A stretch of 64,000 bases of DNA, from positions 1,046,172 through 1,110,171 of the forward strand of contig JAJKFH010002656.1 of NCBI GenBank assembly GCA_023333565.1. The letters run 5' to 3'. The notes beneath the pieces were generated by a model. The model saw nothing but the letters and a program-made list of their open reading frames with translations. It searched no databases and was not told the origin of the DNA. The stretch's first letter is position 1; each line of letters begins with the position of its first letter. The position numbers and the translations under genes were made by a program. Source of the DNA: Puffinus mauretanicus (Eukaryota > Chordata > Aves > Procellariiformes > Procellariidae). Shown piece by piece: positions 12,161 to 24,000 of the stretch.

Positions 12161-15100
12161 TGAAAACCTCCTGACTGCGGCAAGTAGAGGCTGTACTTTT
12201 ACAGTAAAAACTGTCTCGCTCAGCACTGAGGCAGGTACTGTTTAGCCCAAGTCACAACATCATAATGGTTACGAGTATTTTGTTCATTTAACGCCAATAG
12301 TGCATTTGTTTGCATACTGCTTATGAGATTGTATCAGCGAGCCAAGCTGTAATGTACAATTAATACATGCATTTAGGACAGTCAGATAAAGAAACAAAGC
12401 TTTGCAGTTCATCTTTAAAGAAAAAGTAGGGACAGCAGCTGCAAAATCTAACCTGATGAAATCCTAATGTGCACTGGTAAAGGTATTTTACTTCTGCCAT
12501 CGTGCTCTGCTTCACATATGTGCCTTCCCATTATGGCAGGCACACCTCTTTTCCTTTTTATGTCCTCAGCGATCCATAAGCAAACAAAAAATTAGTCACT
12601 GCTTAGAATACATATAACGTAGTTTATAAAGGGAAGGGGAATCTTATTTACAGAGCTTCCCAGAATCTGCTACAGGGATATAGTTTTAACAGAACCACCT
12701 ATGTTTTATGAGAAAAAGAGCCCTTCTTTTCATACCTGATCAGCGGGTAGTTGGTGGCTTTCACTTTGATGTGTTCACTGCCTGCTCACAAAGCGACCCC
12801 CCCCATCCACACCTGTGATAAAGAAAATACGGTTTCCCATTCTGTATTGCAAAGACCTAAAGGAGAACTTCAGAAATCATACTGGACTTGGTCAGCTGGT
12901 AAAAGCAGTAAGCTGATTGCTAATCTGTTACCTATTTCCTTAACTTATTACTAGCATATATAATTTATTACCTTATTTACCCAAAGGATATAGTATTTTA
13001 TATAATTTGGTTTATAAAAATATGCTATAAAAATATCTCTTCCCTCCTTTTCTTTATTTGTTTACTTAACAACTGCATCTCATCTTACACCAAAACCCTA
13101 AATCATTTGGAATAGTGTTGTGTAAAACAAACCAAAAACCTACCGCACTGGTGTCCAGACACAAGCATGCCGGAGTCCTAATGGGAATGCTGCCACTCTT
13201 TAATACCACCAACGGTATAACTATGTCCTTTTTTGAAAGTTAATCTTAGGCTCCCCGAATTGCTGCTCTTGCGAGGTTAGCGTAACCTTCCTGTGTTTGA
13301 ATGATGATATGGATGGGTTTGCTTCTCTGTTTACTAATTACTTTGAATTATAAATGTCATTATTCATTTATAATGCAGGAGACTGCTAGTAGCCTGCATC
13401 AGTATAAAAATGGAGAACTAAAAATCTGAGTATGGCTCCATGAATCACCGTGAAACCCCGAGTTAGACCTCACTGTTCCTGATCTGTACTCATTCACTCT
13501 AAACTTGCCTCTTCCTTCTGTTTCTGACTGTATCTTTGATATTTTTACTGACGAATCTTCTTTAGACTACACTTTGAATATTTGTAATTGTTCCTATTAA
13601 CCAATGTGATTACGACTCAATCCTCTTACGCTGTTGCCTCCTCATCCTCGCTCTCCAAATTAACAAACTAAAAGCTCAAGACACTACCTTTAATGGAGGA
13701 TCAATGTAGATTTTGGCACATTTGCAGTAAAATAGAGATTTAGAACTAAGAGGAACAAATAAACATTAAATATGTCACATGTAATGACATATTTTGCATG
13801 ACATGTAAAATACCTTTTAATTGACTGGCTGGTGTTTTATCTGTTACAAAGCCAAAGTGAACATGTAAATGATGTGGTCAAGCGGGAGGGTTACTGAAGA
13901 TAAGAATAACAGAAGCCTAACACACACTTAATTTTAGCTTATTTTCAGAGCCAGTAAGAAAAAAAAAAAAAACAACCGTCACATATTTCCAGAAACTAAT
14001 AACAAACCTACACACTGTACAGGGAACGTCTGTGGAGACTGCCATTGAATGCATTAGATGTTATTTATTAAGGCTGACTCTAAAACAGATGCAGTTACTC
14101 AGCTACGCTGAGTTGTGGTGATCATTTACTTAATGCTGACTTCTTAGACTCGCGCATTAACTTCTGATGAGGTAGTGCATTAACTGTTCCTCAAAAATAA
14201 ATCGAAGTAGCTAATTACTGAAAATGTCATGAACTTCCACTGCCTTGGGACCTACTTGCAAATAGGCCCTCTTTCTTGCTTCATGCCTTCCTAGTATCTT
14301 CCTCCCAGTGCTCTCTTCATATGTTATTTCATATGCTCAAGAACTACATACAACTGGGATAAGATGCGCAGGGTTTTTTGGGGGGTTTCTGACTGTTTCT
14401 GACCAGTTCTACCTCCAGGCAGCAGACTTTCCGAATTTTTGGCAAACTGATCATCTTTAAAAATACTGTACAGAACATGTTGCTGAGTAATCTTTAATAC
14501 TTACACTAAGCAAGTCATTCAATGGACAAGTTCCATCGAGGCAGCTTACCTGCAAGAAAGAGTTTCTGGGCTTGTCCTCATGCTTTGTAAGAAATGTCTT
14601 TTCTTGCTAAGATGATTGTCTCACGTTTTCGATACTGTTTTCACACATCTGTGTGTAAGCAAGAGTAGAGATAAGAAAGATTAAAATAAAAATTTGACAA
14701 AATATAGGCTCATGGGTGAAACAAGTAATGGATTATTTTGCATGTGGGTTGCAGCTGTCCTTCATCCACAAGGGTACACGAACAAAGAATAACTACCAGT
14801 AACAATAGGTAATAGTCGCTGCCATGGAAAGTTTTCTGGCTGCGTAGAGATCTGACTGATATTGCTGGCTAGAGTCGCCTTTTATTTGCCCTGCTATCAC
14901 CTAAGAAATGTAATTTTAAAAGGTAAACAGTAGGTCACTATCTTTCCTTCAACCAAAGTCTCTGTGAAGGTAATACCGGAAGGCAACCACTGAACACAAA
15001 AAAAGCAAGCTAGAATTCAAGTTTCTCTTAAGCTACTGCTTTATATTTTTTGACTGTCCTAATGTAATTTATGAATTGACTGAACATGATGATACAGAAC

Positions 15101-15938
15101 GAGTTGCATGATTCAAGTACTAACATTTGTGTAAAATCAAACATGCTCGCTGCTGGATCACTCGGTTCTGTAAAGAACCCAATGAAGCTTTAAGTCAAAT
15201 GTTTACACTTGCTTGTTATACATCTTGAAAAAGATGATCAAGTTTGGAACCCAAAGAGAAATTAACATACCTCAAATTACCAAGTTTGGTATAATCATCT
15301 TTATCTCCTGCCTTATTTACAGTAAGTAAGCTCTATATCTTTTTAATAACAGGTTATAAAAAGCTGTGAAAAAACCTGTCAAAAACGCATGCTTTAATAT
15401 TTTTAAATAAATAAATGTAATTGGTTACATATTTTACTTTAAAATACAGGCTTAAGTAAAGAAAACATTGTATGAGCAAAAAAAGGATAAGCTAGATTAA
15501 AACTTGCATCTTTTAAACTCTCACATTTCATAAGTGCTTTAAAACAAGACTTTAAAAATTTTCAAGCTTATCTCAACAAATCTAATTATAACACAGAGAA
15601 GTATTTTGCAATGTATTGTCAACACCAGATACTCTACACATCAGTCCTGGAGACTGGAAGCAAAGAGAACTGACTGAGAAAACAATGATTATGAACTGTG
15701 TGTATTTATTGTTAAAGTTCATGACTGTCATAAACCGAAAGAGGAAGTGGAACAAATTCCAAAACCTGTAGTAGACGAAGAAGTTACTTTGGTTCTTAAC
15801 AATCCATACAAAAAGGATTTTCTATTTAAGTATAAATAACAGAAAAAAATTTATCATATTGATATGAAGCTATTTAATCAATTAAAAGACGCAAAGGAAA
15901 GTGAAACTCTTGAAGCAGTAGGAAGGTTTTATTTTGGT
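12161..15938. other. Intergenic DNA between MGAT4D and the LTR element
   Basis: AT-rich sequence without a gene or repeat family I recognise. It holds short homopolymers (for example the A-run near 13960-13972) and only chance open frames. Confidence 0.55.
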
Positions 15939-15943
15939 ATACA

Positions 15944-16535
15944 TGTCATGGTTTAACCCCAGCCGGCAACTAAGCCCCACACAGCCGCTCGCTCACTCCC
16001 CTCACAGTGGGATGGGGTAGAGAATTGGAAGGATTAAAGTGAGAAAACTCGTGCGTTGAGATAAAGACAGTTCAATAGGTAAAGCAAAAGCCGTGCACGC
16101 AAGCAAAGCAAAACAAGGGATTCATTCACTACTTCCCATTGGCAGGCAGGTGTTCAGCCATCTCCAGGAAAGCAGGGCTCCACCACGCATAACGGTGACT
16201 TGGGAAGACAAACGCCATCACTCCCAATGTCCCCCCCTTCCTTCTTCTTCCCCCAGCTTTATATGCTGAGCATGATGTCATATGGTCTTGGATATCCCTT
16301 TGGTCAGTTGGGGTCAGCTGTCCCAGCTGTGTCCTCTCCCAACTTCTTGTGCCCTCCCCAGCCTACTCGCTGGTGGGGTGGGGTGAGAAGCAGAAAAGGC
16401 CTTGGCTCTGTGTAAGCACTGCTCAGCAATAACAAAAACATCCCTGTGTTACAACACTGTTTCCAGCACAAATCCAGAACATAGCCCCATACTAGCTACT
16501 GTGAAGATAACTCTATCCCAGCCAAAACCAGCACA
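15944..16535 (-). repeat. 3' LTR of the LTR element
   Basis: 592 bp, pairing along its length with 17896-18477. On the minus strand it starts TGTGCTGGTTTTGGCTGGG, carries a TATA box (TATAAA, reverse of 16258-16263) and ends GGGGTTAAACCATGACA. The stretch that in this LTR family usually reads CCTATTAAACTGTC reads CCTATTGAACTGTC here, losing a likely ATTAAA polyadenylation signal. Confidence 0.9.
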
Positions 16536-16551
16536 TTCTCCACCCCTTATT
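16536..16551 (-). other. Polypurine tract
   Basis: Reading leftwards on the minus strand, AATAAGGGGTGGAGAA runs directly into the TG of the 3' LTR, the expected place and composition for the plus-strand primer of reverse transcription. Confidence 0.75.
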
Positions 16552-17019
16552 TCATATCATTTACATCATGCTCAGGTCTCACACTATCCAACACATCCTC
16601 ACTACCCCCCAACCCCCACCATCCTTTGACATAATACACAGATATCATTCCCTAAGTCTATGGACCACCCCTGTAAAATGTCAGTAAAATGTCCACAAAT
16701 GTCCACTGAGTTCATTTAGTCCGTGACTTTGGGCTCCATCTGTTACGGTGGTCACTCAGGACAGGAGAGGTGGTGTGTTCCATGCAGTTACTGGGCACCA
16801 AAGCCAGCTCAGGTTGGGTCGCTGCTGCACTTGCACTGCTTCTTGTAAGGCTTGTCCTCCACTGGTTCAGGTGGTTCCTGCTATAGTAATTCCTGTAACA
16901 TGCAGCTCAAATCATGGGTTATAACAATTTAAAGGTATTTCCAATACAATCTCCACCCCTGGTCCCTTTGGGCCAGGTTATAGGGTTTAACATTGCAATG
17001 AACTCCTCTCCTTCCCCAG

Positions 17020-17540
17020 CTCCTGCTTGGACTTATCCACAGACTGCAGTCCCTTAGGGCGTACCTGCTCCAAGTGGAGCCTTATCCATGAGCCACAGTC
17101 TCTCCAGGGGTATACTTGCTGCGGCATAGACTTATCCACAGCCAGTCGCTTTGAGGTGCACCTGTTCCAGCGTGGCTTTATCCATGGGCCACAATGCCTT
17201 CAGAGATATACCTGCTCCAGCGTGGCCTTACCCACAGCCACAGTCCCTTCAGGAGTGAACCTGCTCCAACATGGCCTCATACGCAGCCACTGATGCTTCA
17301 AGGTGTACCTGCTGCAGCATGGACTTATCCACAGCCACAGATGATTTGAAATGTACCTTCTCCAGCGTGGACTTATCCTTGGGCCGCAATCCCTTCAGAG
17401 GTATACCTGCTGTGGCACAGACATAACCACGGCCACAGATGCTTCGAGATGTACCTGCTCTGGCGTGGACTTATCCACAGATGCTTCAGGGTGTCCTGCT
17501 CCCGCGTGGACTCATCCACAGGTCACAATCCCTTCGACTC
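17020..17540. repeat. Internal tandem repeat array, period 48-50 bp
   Basis: About ten to eleven degenerate units, each containing CCTGCTCCAGCGTGG, then CTTATCCACAGCCACA, then a cccttcag-like link. Unit starts fall near 17062, 17109, 17155, 17206, 17254, 17302, 17351, 17400, 17449 and 17489. The period is not a fixed multiple of three, so the open frames it creates are probably incidental. It occupies the place of gag/pol. Confidence 0.85.
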
Positions 17541-17869
17541 GAGTTCACACTGGAGTCCCAGCCTGTCCAGTACAGCAGCATAGAACCAGCAGCGATGCCC
17601 TGGCCACCTGCCAGCCCAGGCACGTGGCCACTGCTGTTATCAAACTGTCCCGGGCACAGCACAGTGAGATGATCAGCAGTGCGGCAGTGCAGCAAGCAGC
17701 GAAAGCAAAAAGCAGCCACTAATGAGCACTGGACTTTAATATACAGTGAGGCAAGCAAGCCCTGTGGCAAGCACAGGAGCCTGCCGATTAATAGCTAAAC
17801 AGCAATAACAGCTATAAATTCGATCTAGAACATTCCAATCAAATCTGTCATTATCTCAAACCCCTTTAA

Positions 17870-17887
17870 GCCCTGTGTTGTGTGCCA
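17870..17887 (-). other. Candidate primer-binding site
   Basis: On the minus strand TGGCACACAACACAGGGC lies 8 bases inside the 5' LTR edge. It matches about 13 of 18 positions of a tRNA-Lys type primer site and begins TGG as required. The spacing is longer than the usual 2-3 bases and the match is imperfect, so this is tentative. Confidence 0.4.
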
Positions 17888-17895
17888 AAAAGGAC

Positions 17896-18477
17896 TGTTG
17901 TGGTTTAACCCCAGCCGGCCACTGAGCCCCACACAGCCATTTGCTCACTCACCTCACAGTGGGATGGGGGAAGAGAATCGGAAGGGTAAAAGTGAGAAAA
18001 CTCATGCGTTGAGATAAAGACAGTTCAATAGGGAAAGCAAAAGCCGTGTACGCAAGCAAAGTAAAACAAGGGATTCATTCACTACTTCCCATCGGCAGGC
18101 AGGTGTTCAGCCATCTCCAGGAAAGCAGGGCTCCATCACGCCATCACAAACGCCATCACTCGCAATGTCCCCCCTTCTTTCTTTTTCCCCCAGCTTTATA
18201 TTGCTGAGCATGACATCATATGGTATGGAATATCCCTTTGGTCAGTTGGGGTCAGCTCTCCCAGCTGTGTCCCCTCCCAGCTTCTTGTGCCCCCCCAGCC
18301 TGCTCGCTGGTGGGGTGGGGTGAGAAGCAGAAAAGGTCTTGGCTCTGTGTAAGCACTGCTCAGCAATAACAAAAACACCCCTGTGTTACCAACACTGTTT
18401 CCAGCACAAATCCAAAACATAGCCCTGTACTAGCTATTGTGAAGAAAATTAACTCTATCCCAGCCAAAACCAGCACA
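17896..18477 (-). repeat. 5' LTR of the LTR element
   Basis: 582 bp. On the minus strand it carries a TATA box (reverse of 18195-18200) preceded by an ATATGATGTCATGC stretch that resembles a CRE/AP-1 site. Like the other copy it has ATTGAA where ATTAAA would be expected (reverse of gacagttcaatagg near 18021). Its terminal bases abut the duplicated ATACA. Confidence 0.9.
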
Positions 18478-18482
18478 ATACA

Positions 18483-19849
18483 TCAACAAAAGTCTCATCA
18501 GCTAGAAATTTCCCTGTGTTGTTTGCACAGACCCACACTTTAAGGATGCACCTGCTGGACTTTCTAAGTAATTCTGGTGGCTCGTGCTCCTAATGAACTA
18601 TCTCAGAGCAATCCATGCGCGGGCATAAAGACTGACAGTAAGGACCTGACCACCTTCCATTTCTTCACGTTGTTACAAGTCCTCCGCCTTCCCAACATCA
18701 AACTGTCACACCCCGCTGCTGCTGAAGCCAGGATCGTCCTGACAAGCTTTCAGCCTAGCTGTGTTTAAATACTGCAGCAGCAGTCAGATGGGAGGTGTAG
18801 CATGATCTTTTTTTCCTGATCTGGATTATTTGCTCAGAGTTGTTTCCCATACAAGTTAGGTGGCAGCTGTAGCTTACCCGGGTCCTGCAATACAGACAAA
18901 TTTCTTTCCTCCAATTTCTTTTATCAGTTCTTAGGCACTGGATCTTTGATTTTTTTTCAAGATATTTTCTGGGTTTTGGCTATCTTGGACCGATTTACAT
19001 GTAGATAATGTGATAGAACCATCATGCCATCCTGTCACCAAGTAAGAATACTTTGTAATGGAGAGAAATATTTTTTAGTTTATTTTCGTCCAGTAGCACT
19101 CCGATGCTTTAAAAGTCAGATTACTCGCTTAAGAAGTTACACTGAAAAAAATTACCACCTGCTACCTCTTAACATGCACCATCTCTCCTCATAGTTTTTA
19201 GAAGTAGGAATCAGATCTGCAAACAATTGAAGTTCACATATCAATGGTTCCCCCACATGAATCTCTGCACCTCTAAGAGTGTAAAAATCCGAAGGGAGGA
19301 TGCCAAATGTGTTGGTCCACCCTCTGAAATCCTCTGTGGGACACAGGCCACTAGACCTGCTGTGTGGCTTTTGATTCTGTGTAAAAGGTACCTCAATTTC
19401 TTCATATTAAAAAATGTATCAGAATGTGGTCAAGCAAGTCTGTCAGCTCCATTTCAACCCTCCAGATTTTGCATACAATTTAGAGGAATAGGAATTCCTT
19501 CCTCTGTCCTCAAAGGAACAGCTCAACCCATGTTTACCGAAATAATTGTTAACTATAAATACAATGGAAATACTGACCGGAACTAAATGAAATGCTTAGG
19601 CTGAATCTCCGTTCAGCAATGGAAGGATCCATGGCAAAGCACTCCTCCTTAAAAGCATCTAGCCCAACTACATTCATAAAGTCTTTCTGATTAGCGTTGC
19701 CTTCAGCTATAGCAGAGGCAGGGAACAAGTCTTCAAGCACAGTTTCGTAAACACTTAAACAAGCACAAGAAATCCCCAACTGCATTTTGTAAGGCATCCC
19801 AAACGAGTTGAAGGCTTTAACTAGCGATTTTTGGCCCAGCTACGAGCTG
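18483..19849. other. Intergenic DNA between LTR element and ELMOD2 island
   Basis: No known gene recognised. A minus-strand open frame of 82 codons at 19549-19797 has balanced composition but no family I can name (see findings). Confidence 0.5.
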
Positions 19850-20900
19850 GGCTGCCTGTTCCAATTCCCCGTTGAGCACTGGGGTCAGCCCTGAAGCGAG
19901 TGGTGCGTCCCGGCTGGCAGGCCTGCGCAGGGCACTAACTGATGGACCGACCGGTCGGGCGAGGGCCTCTGCGCCCCTGCCTGGGGAGGCACGCCTGTCA
20001 CCTCGGCCTGCGCCTCTGACAGCGGATTAGCAGCCAAAGCCTCCGGGCTCTTGGCACGGGAGGTGGCTTTCCCCGAGCTAGGCCGCCCGCTCACACACTG
20101 AGCAAGCCAGCCCAAGCCAGCCCAAGGCTGCCTGCTCTCCGATCGCCCTTTGCCCGGAGCCAAGCGCGCCTGGAAGGAAAAGGTGCTTGCAGAGGGAAGG
20201 CAGCTACACCCGCCAGCGGCTGCCCTGCCCGGGGCTCCCCCCGGCTCCCAGCGGGGCAGGCAGCCGCGCCGTGACAGCCTCGGGAGGGGGAGTGCTCCTC
20301 CGCCCCGGAGCGGCGGCAGCGGGCTGCGCCGGCGGGGCCGGAGCCTCAGCCGCCAAGGCGAAACAGCAGGCGGCCAGGGGGGCGCCGCCGGGTGAGGGAA
20401 TGGAGCCGGGCGTCCGGCGCCCCGCAGCGCCCCGTGCCGTTACCGGCCCTGCGAGGAGTGCGCGGCACGGCCGGTAACGGCCCCTCCCAACCGGCACTTC
20501 CGTCCCCCGCCCCGCGATCACTTCCAGGTCGGGGAAGGCCGTTTTCCGGCGGGAGGATGCGGGGGGCGGCCGGGCGCCGCTAGGTCGCCGCCAGGGTGGG
20601 CGCGGGGCGGCCGCGCTCGGCGCTGCCGGGGCAGGTGCCCGCTCCCCTCGCCGCGGGGAGGGAGGGGCGTACCGGCTGCAGCCCGGCCTCGTGGGGGGCG
20701 CTGACCGTTAACGGCTCGTGAGGGCGGCGCGGGGCTGAGGGGGACCCGGCCTGGGGCGGGCGGTGGGGCGGGGGGCTGCCCCCCGGAGGAGGGTGTTTTC
20801 GGGCGGCGATAGCAGCCGGCGCTATCGGGGCGGGGAGGCTGGTCACGCAGGGGCCTGCCGCCGCCCTGACCCTCCTGCTAAGGCGGGGCTTTCTTCACAG
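19850..20900 (+). promoter_or_regulatory. CpG island, ELMOD2 promoter and noncoding first exon
   Basis: Dense CpG sequence ending at the splice acceptor (TTCTTCACAG, 20891-20900) just before the ELMOD2 start codon. That acceptor implies at least one noncoding first exon in the island; a candidate donor is GTGAGG at 20718-20723. ETS-like sites occur (CACTTCCG near 20497). Three copies of the CCGTTACCGG/CCGTTAACGG motif are present (20437-20446, 20471-20480 inverted, 20705-20714 palindromic). The exact transcription start is not resolved. Confidence 0.75.
20436..20481. promoter_or_regulatory. 13-bp inverted repeat GCCGTTACCGGCC in the ELMOD2 island
   Basis: GCCGTTACCGGCC is followed about 20 bases later by its exact reverse complement GGCCGGTAACGGC. 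Each arm contains a MYB-type core (TAACGG). The pair could be a bipartite protein site or form a hairpin; the function is inferred only. Confidence 0.55.
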
Positions 20901-21048
20901 AAGATGTTGGTGTACTTCTGGGGGTTCCTGTACAGCAACTACCTTCGGTTTTGGCTGAAGTGGATCTTGAGGCTGCTGACTCGGAAATGCGAGCTCCAGC
21001 GTGTCTTTGACGGCTCGAAGGCAGGCGCGCAGCGGACGCTGAGCATAG
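20901..21048 (+). CDS. ELMOD2: ELMOD2 first coding exon
   Basis: Acceptor CACAG at 20896-20900, ATG at 20904-20906, donor G|GTAATG after 21048. It encodes 48 codons plus one base: the hydrophobic aromatic start, then CELQRVFDGSKAGAQRTLSI. Confidence 0.95.
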
Positions 21049-24000
21049 GTAATGCAGGATGCTCAACCAGGGGGCTGGTCTGGATCTTTAGAAACGTCGT
21101 GAAAAGCAATCCTTGGAAACCAGTGCCTGTCCCGAGTGCAGCGTGCGTCCCCCGGATCATGTTTTCACGGTTCCCTTCTTCCTGGCTAGTCTATGAGAAT
21201 TTTAAATCAGAATGGCAGATCTAGTTTCCTTGCCTGCTTGCTAAGGTAATTCCAGTTAGCTTCAAAAAGTGAATCAGAAACCTTACATTTTTCCCCAGAG
21301 GCTTCCCCTCACGTTGTGTATGTTTTTACCTTCCTGATATTAAAAAAGCCACACAGAACAGACGTGAATGCATTTTTTGGGGGGAGGGAGGAAGATTAAA
21401 TGCGCAATTCTGCTTGACGCAGAATGTTGATCTAAAATAGTAATTTAAGAAACTGCTTATACTTTTTGCTGTTTTAACAATAGCTTGAGGAAGTGACTTT
21501 GCTTCCTTTTCTTTAGTAATAAACACAAAAACATTTCTAAGAGTGGAAAAATATCAAGAGACATATTTTTGTCTTGACACCTTTTCAAATTTGTCTTTGT
21601 TTTTGTACATGTAATTGATCAATGTTTTAAAAAATCCGAGTCTATTTTCACCATTTTACTCAAGGATTATAAAAAAATCTATGTAAATTAAGACTTTCAG
21701 TTATCTGATACCTGTTGATTTTAAGATTGAGTAATTTTTGTTTAATTACATGTATGAAAGGGATGCAAAATTTTATAATACTTGCATGCCACAAGAACAC
21801 CTATTGTCAGTTATTTAAAACAATTCAATTCAATTTAACTGAGAGATTTACTTTTTTTGTATTGCAGAACATTCACTGGAATCATCAAAGAATAAGGTAA
21901 AAGATACTAGAGATTAAGGTTTAATAAAACCTTCGTTCAAAGACAGGTCCCAGAAAAGAACATGTGCATTTACTTTTTGAGGGTGGAGGAGAGTAGAGGA
22001 ATAAAAGGCAGAGAGGAGAGAACAGCCTTTTGAGTTCTGTGTGCTAGGGTCACTCAAGGTTTCTCAAAAATAACCCCATGTCCCATCAAATGCTTGTTTC
22101 CATCTCTCTGAAAGATTACCCGCTCTTCAGCAGCAAGTCAGACAAGTCATTACACAGAGCTGCTGTTCTTGGAGAGGGTCAGTTCTCCCTGTCACAACAA
22201 TCTCTTGCTATTTTTGTAGAAACCAGAAGTGTGATATAGATAAATGATATGGATAAAGCAATTAAACGCAGTGTATACAATAGTGTCTTGAATTGTTGAA
22301 AAAATGTAATGCAAGTTTGCAGGCAGACATTTAACTGACAAGCTCATTCCAATTGTTCTGTAGCAGTTAGACATAAGCTAACACTTTAAACCCTCAAATT
22401 TGTATATCTCGAACAAAACTTTTCCTCTTTAGCCAGTGAGGTGACTGCGTTCTCCCTTTTTCTAGCTGATCTCTGCAATGTGATGTTGAAAGAGAATTAG
22501 TAACTGCCACAAGCATCTTTGTTGCAGTACAGCACAGTATGGGTGGGTCTTTTAGCGTCTCTTGATTAAATGATTGTATCAAATATATTAATGTTCAGTT
22601 TTAAAAGAGCTAGCCTTTTGCTTTACTGAAATGAAGCTTCTTTGGTGTTAGCATGAATTGTATTAAAGAATGCATTGTGACCGTAAAAAGTTTAGCAGAC
22701 AAAGTTAAATTGTTGTGAAGTAATTTTAGGTGGGCAGCGATAATTATCATTACTAGTACTTGCCCTTTACTCTAAAAGACTGCAGAGTAGCAGTATCTTA
22801 CATTAAGTTCTTTTGTTTCACCCCAGTATTGAAACCTCAACTTCGTTAGTTCACTGTCTCCTAATTCTGAAGCATTATTTCCTTACTAAAGTTTTATCAC
22901 TTTTGCTCCTCGATAGTTGCGTTTGTTTCAATGGGATTAGGAAGAACATGTTTCAATTCAGCATTTGAAAGCAAATGAGAACCGAGACTAAACAACTCTG
23001 GAGCTTTTTATTTATTCTTTATAGGACTCCTGTGTAAACATTGTTGTTTACAGTCTGACAAAGTTACTAATTATGCTTTTATGTAATTACTGCATTTATA
23101 TGCGATTTGAGCCCATTTATTGTAAACATTTGCACTAAATTGACTGTTGTCCTTTTATAGTAAAGAATACATACATGGCAGGTATACAGAAGCTGAGAAA
23201 TAAGAATAAAGTAGATGATAGATTTCTGCATTCCTCATGAAGTCTTCTACTGTGTTAACTTCCTAGGTTTTAAGAAATGCTGTACATGTTGAGGAAGCTG
23301 AAATGGAGAAGTGTGTCAGAGATGTAATGAAAGAAAAGAAAATTGAACAGGAGGATACAGGGTATGTTTGGAACCCGAACAGAAGTGGCAGATAACATGG
23401 CAGATAATCTGACTTCCTGGCGTGTTCTTGCAGTTACTTAATCTGATACAATATTTAGGCCATTTAGCACAGATCTTTAGAATGAAATTAGAAAATAAGG
23501 TATGGTTATGTCCTCTTCAGTTCTAGAAAATAAATTGCAAAGTTTTAATTGACATGGATTTGGGATAACTGCATCTCCATCTTGCAAGTCCCTTCGGTTA
23601 CTCCTTATTTCTAAGTAATGTGATTATTGCATAGGTTGATTACACGAACTATGTAACTGCTTAGATATATTTGAGAGAGTATAGTGATGCCTGATGAATG
23701 TTTGCGTTCTTCTGCATAAGTAATTATGAGCGACTGAGAGTAAAAATTGTGAGTAGTCACAATTTTGAAGTTTAATGAAATGCTTCTTTGAAGCTCTATT
23801 TGTGACAAAGTTTCGCTTTAAGACTTGCAAAAAGTTTGGGGGTAGGTGAAGGTACAGGGGTCAGGATGATGTTCAGAGTTTTCTCGTGTCATCACAGATT
23901 CTAGCTAAGTTATTTTTTCTTCCATAATTTAAGTGAATAGGGCCTGACTGTGCAGCACTGAAATCTGCTAGAATTTTTTTTTAAGTAGAAGAAGGATCTG

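Larger units (their letters stand above)
15944..18477 (-). mobile_element. Non-autonomous LTR retroelement (avian endogenous retrovirus family), complete with both LTRs
   Basis: Two near-identical LTRs in the same orientation (15944-16535 and 17896-18477) enclose 1.36 kb. The element is flanked by a perfect 5-bp target duplication ATACA (15939-15943 and 18478-18482), and both ends follow the TG...CA rule (TGTCATGG left, CAGCACA right), so the insertion is structurally whole. On the minus strand the 5' LTR is the right copy. A polypurine tract precedes the 3' LTR and a candidate primer site follows the 5' LTR. No gag, pol or env reading frame is present; the interior is mainly a 48-50-bp tandem array, so it would have needed proteins from a relative. 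The LTRs differ at roughly one base in ten by eye, so the insertion is old. The 5-bp duplication leans to class III (ERVL-like) but the class is not settled. Confidence 0.9.

Noticed and set aside
10891..12174. Long open frames on both strands in the MGAT4D CpG island (up to 304 codons)
   Set aside because: Low-complexity Arg/Gly/Pro/Ala translations expected where stops are rare; only the 91-base exon has family support.
17027..17722. Open frames of 88 and 123 codons inside the LTR element
   Set aside because: They come from the 48-50-bp tandem array, whose period is not fixed in frame, and show no retroviral domain.
19885..20846. Several 80-105-codon frames in the ELMOD2 CpG island
   Set aside because: Same composition artefact; the ELMOD2 start after the 20900 acceptor explains the locus.
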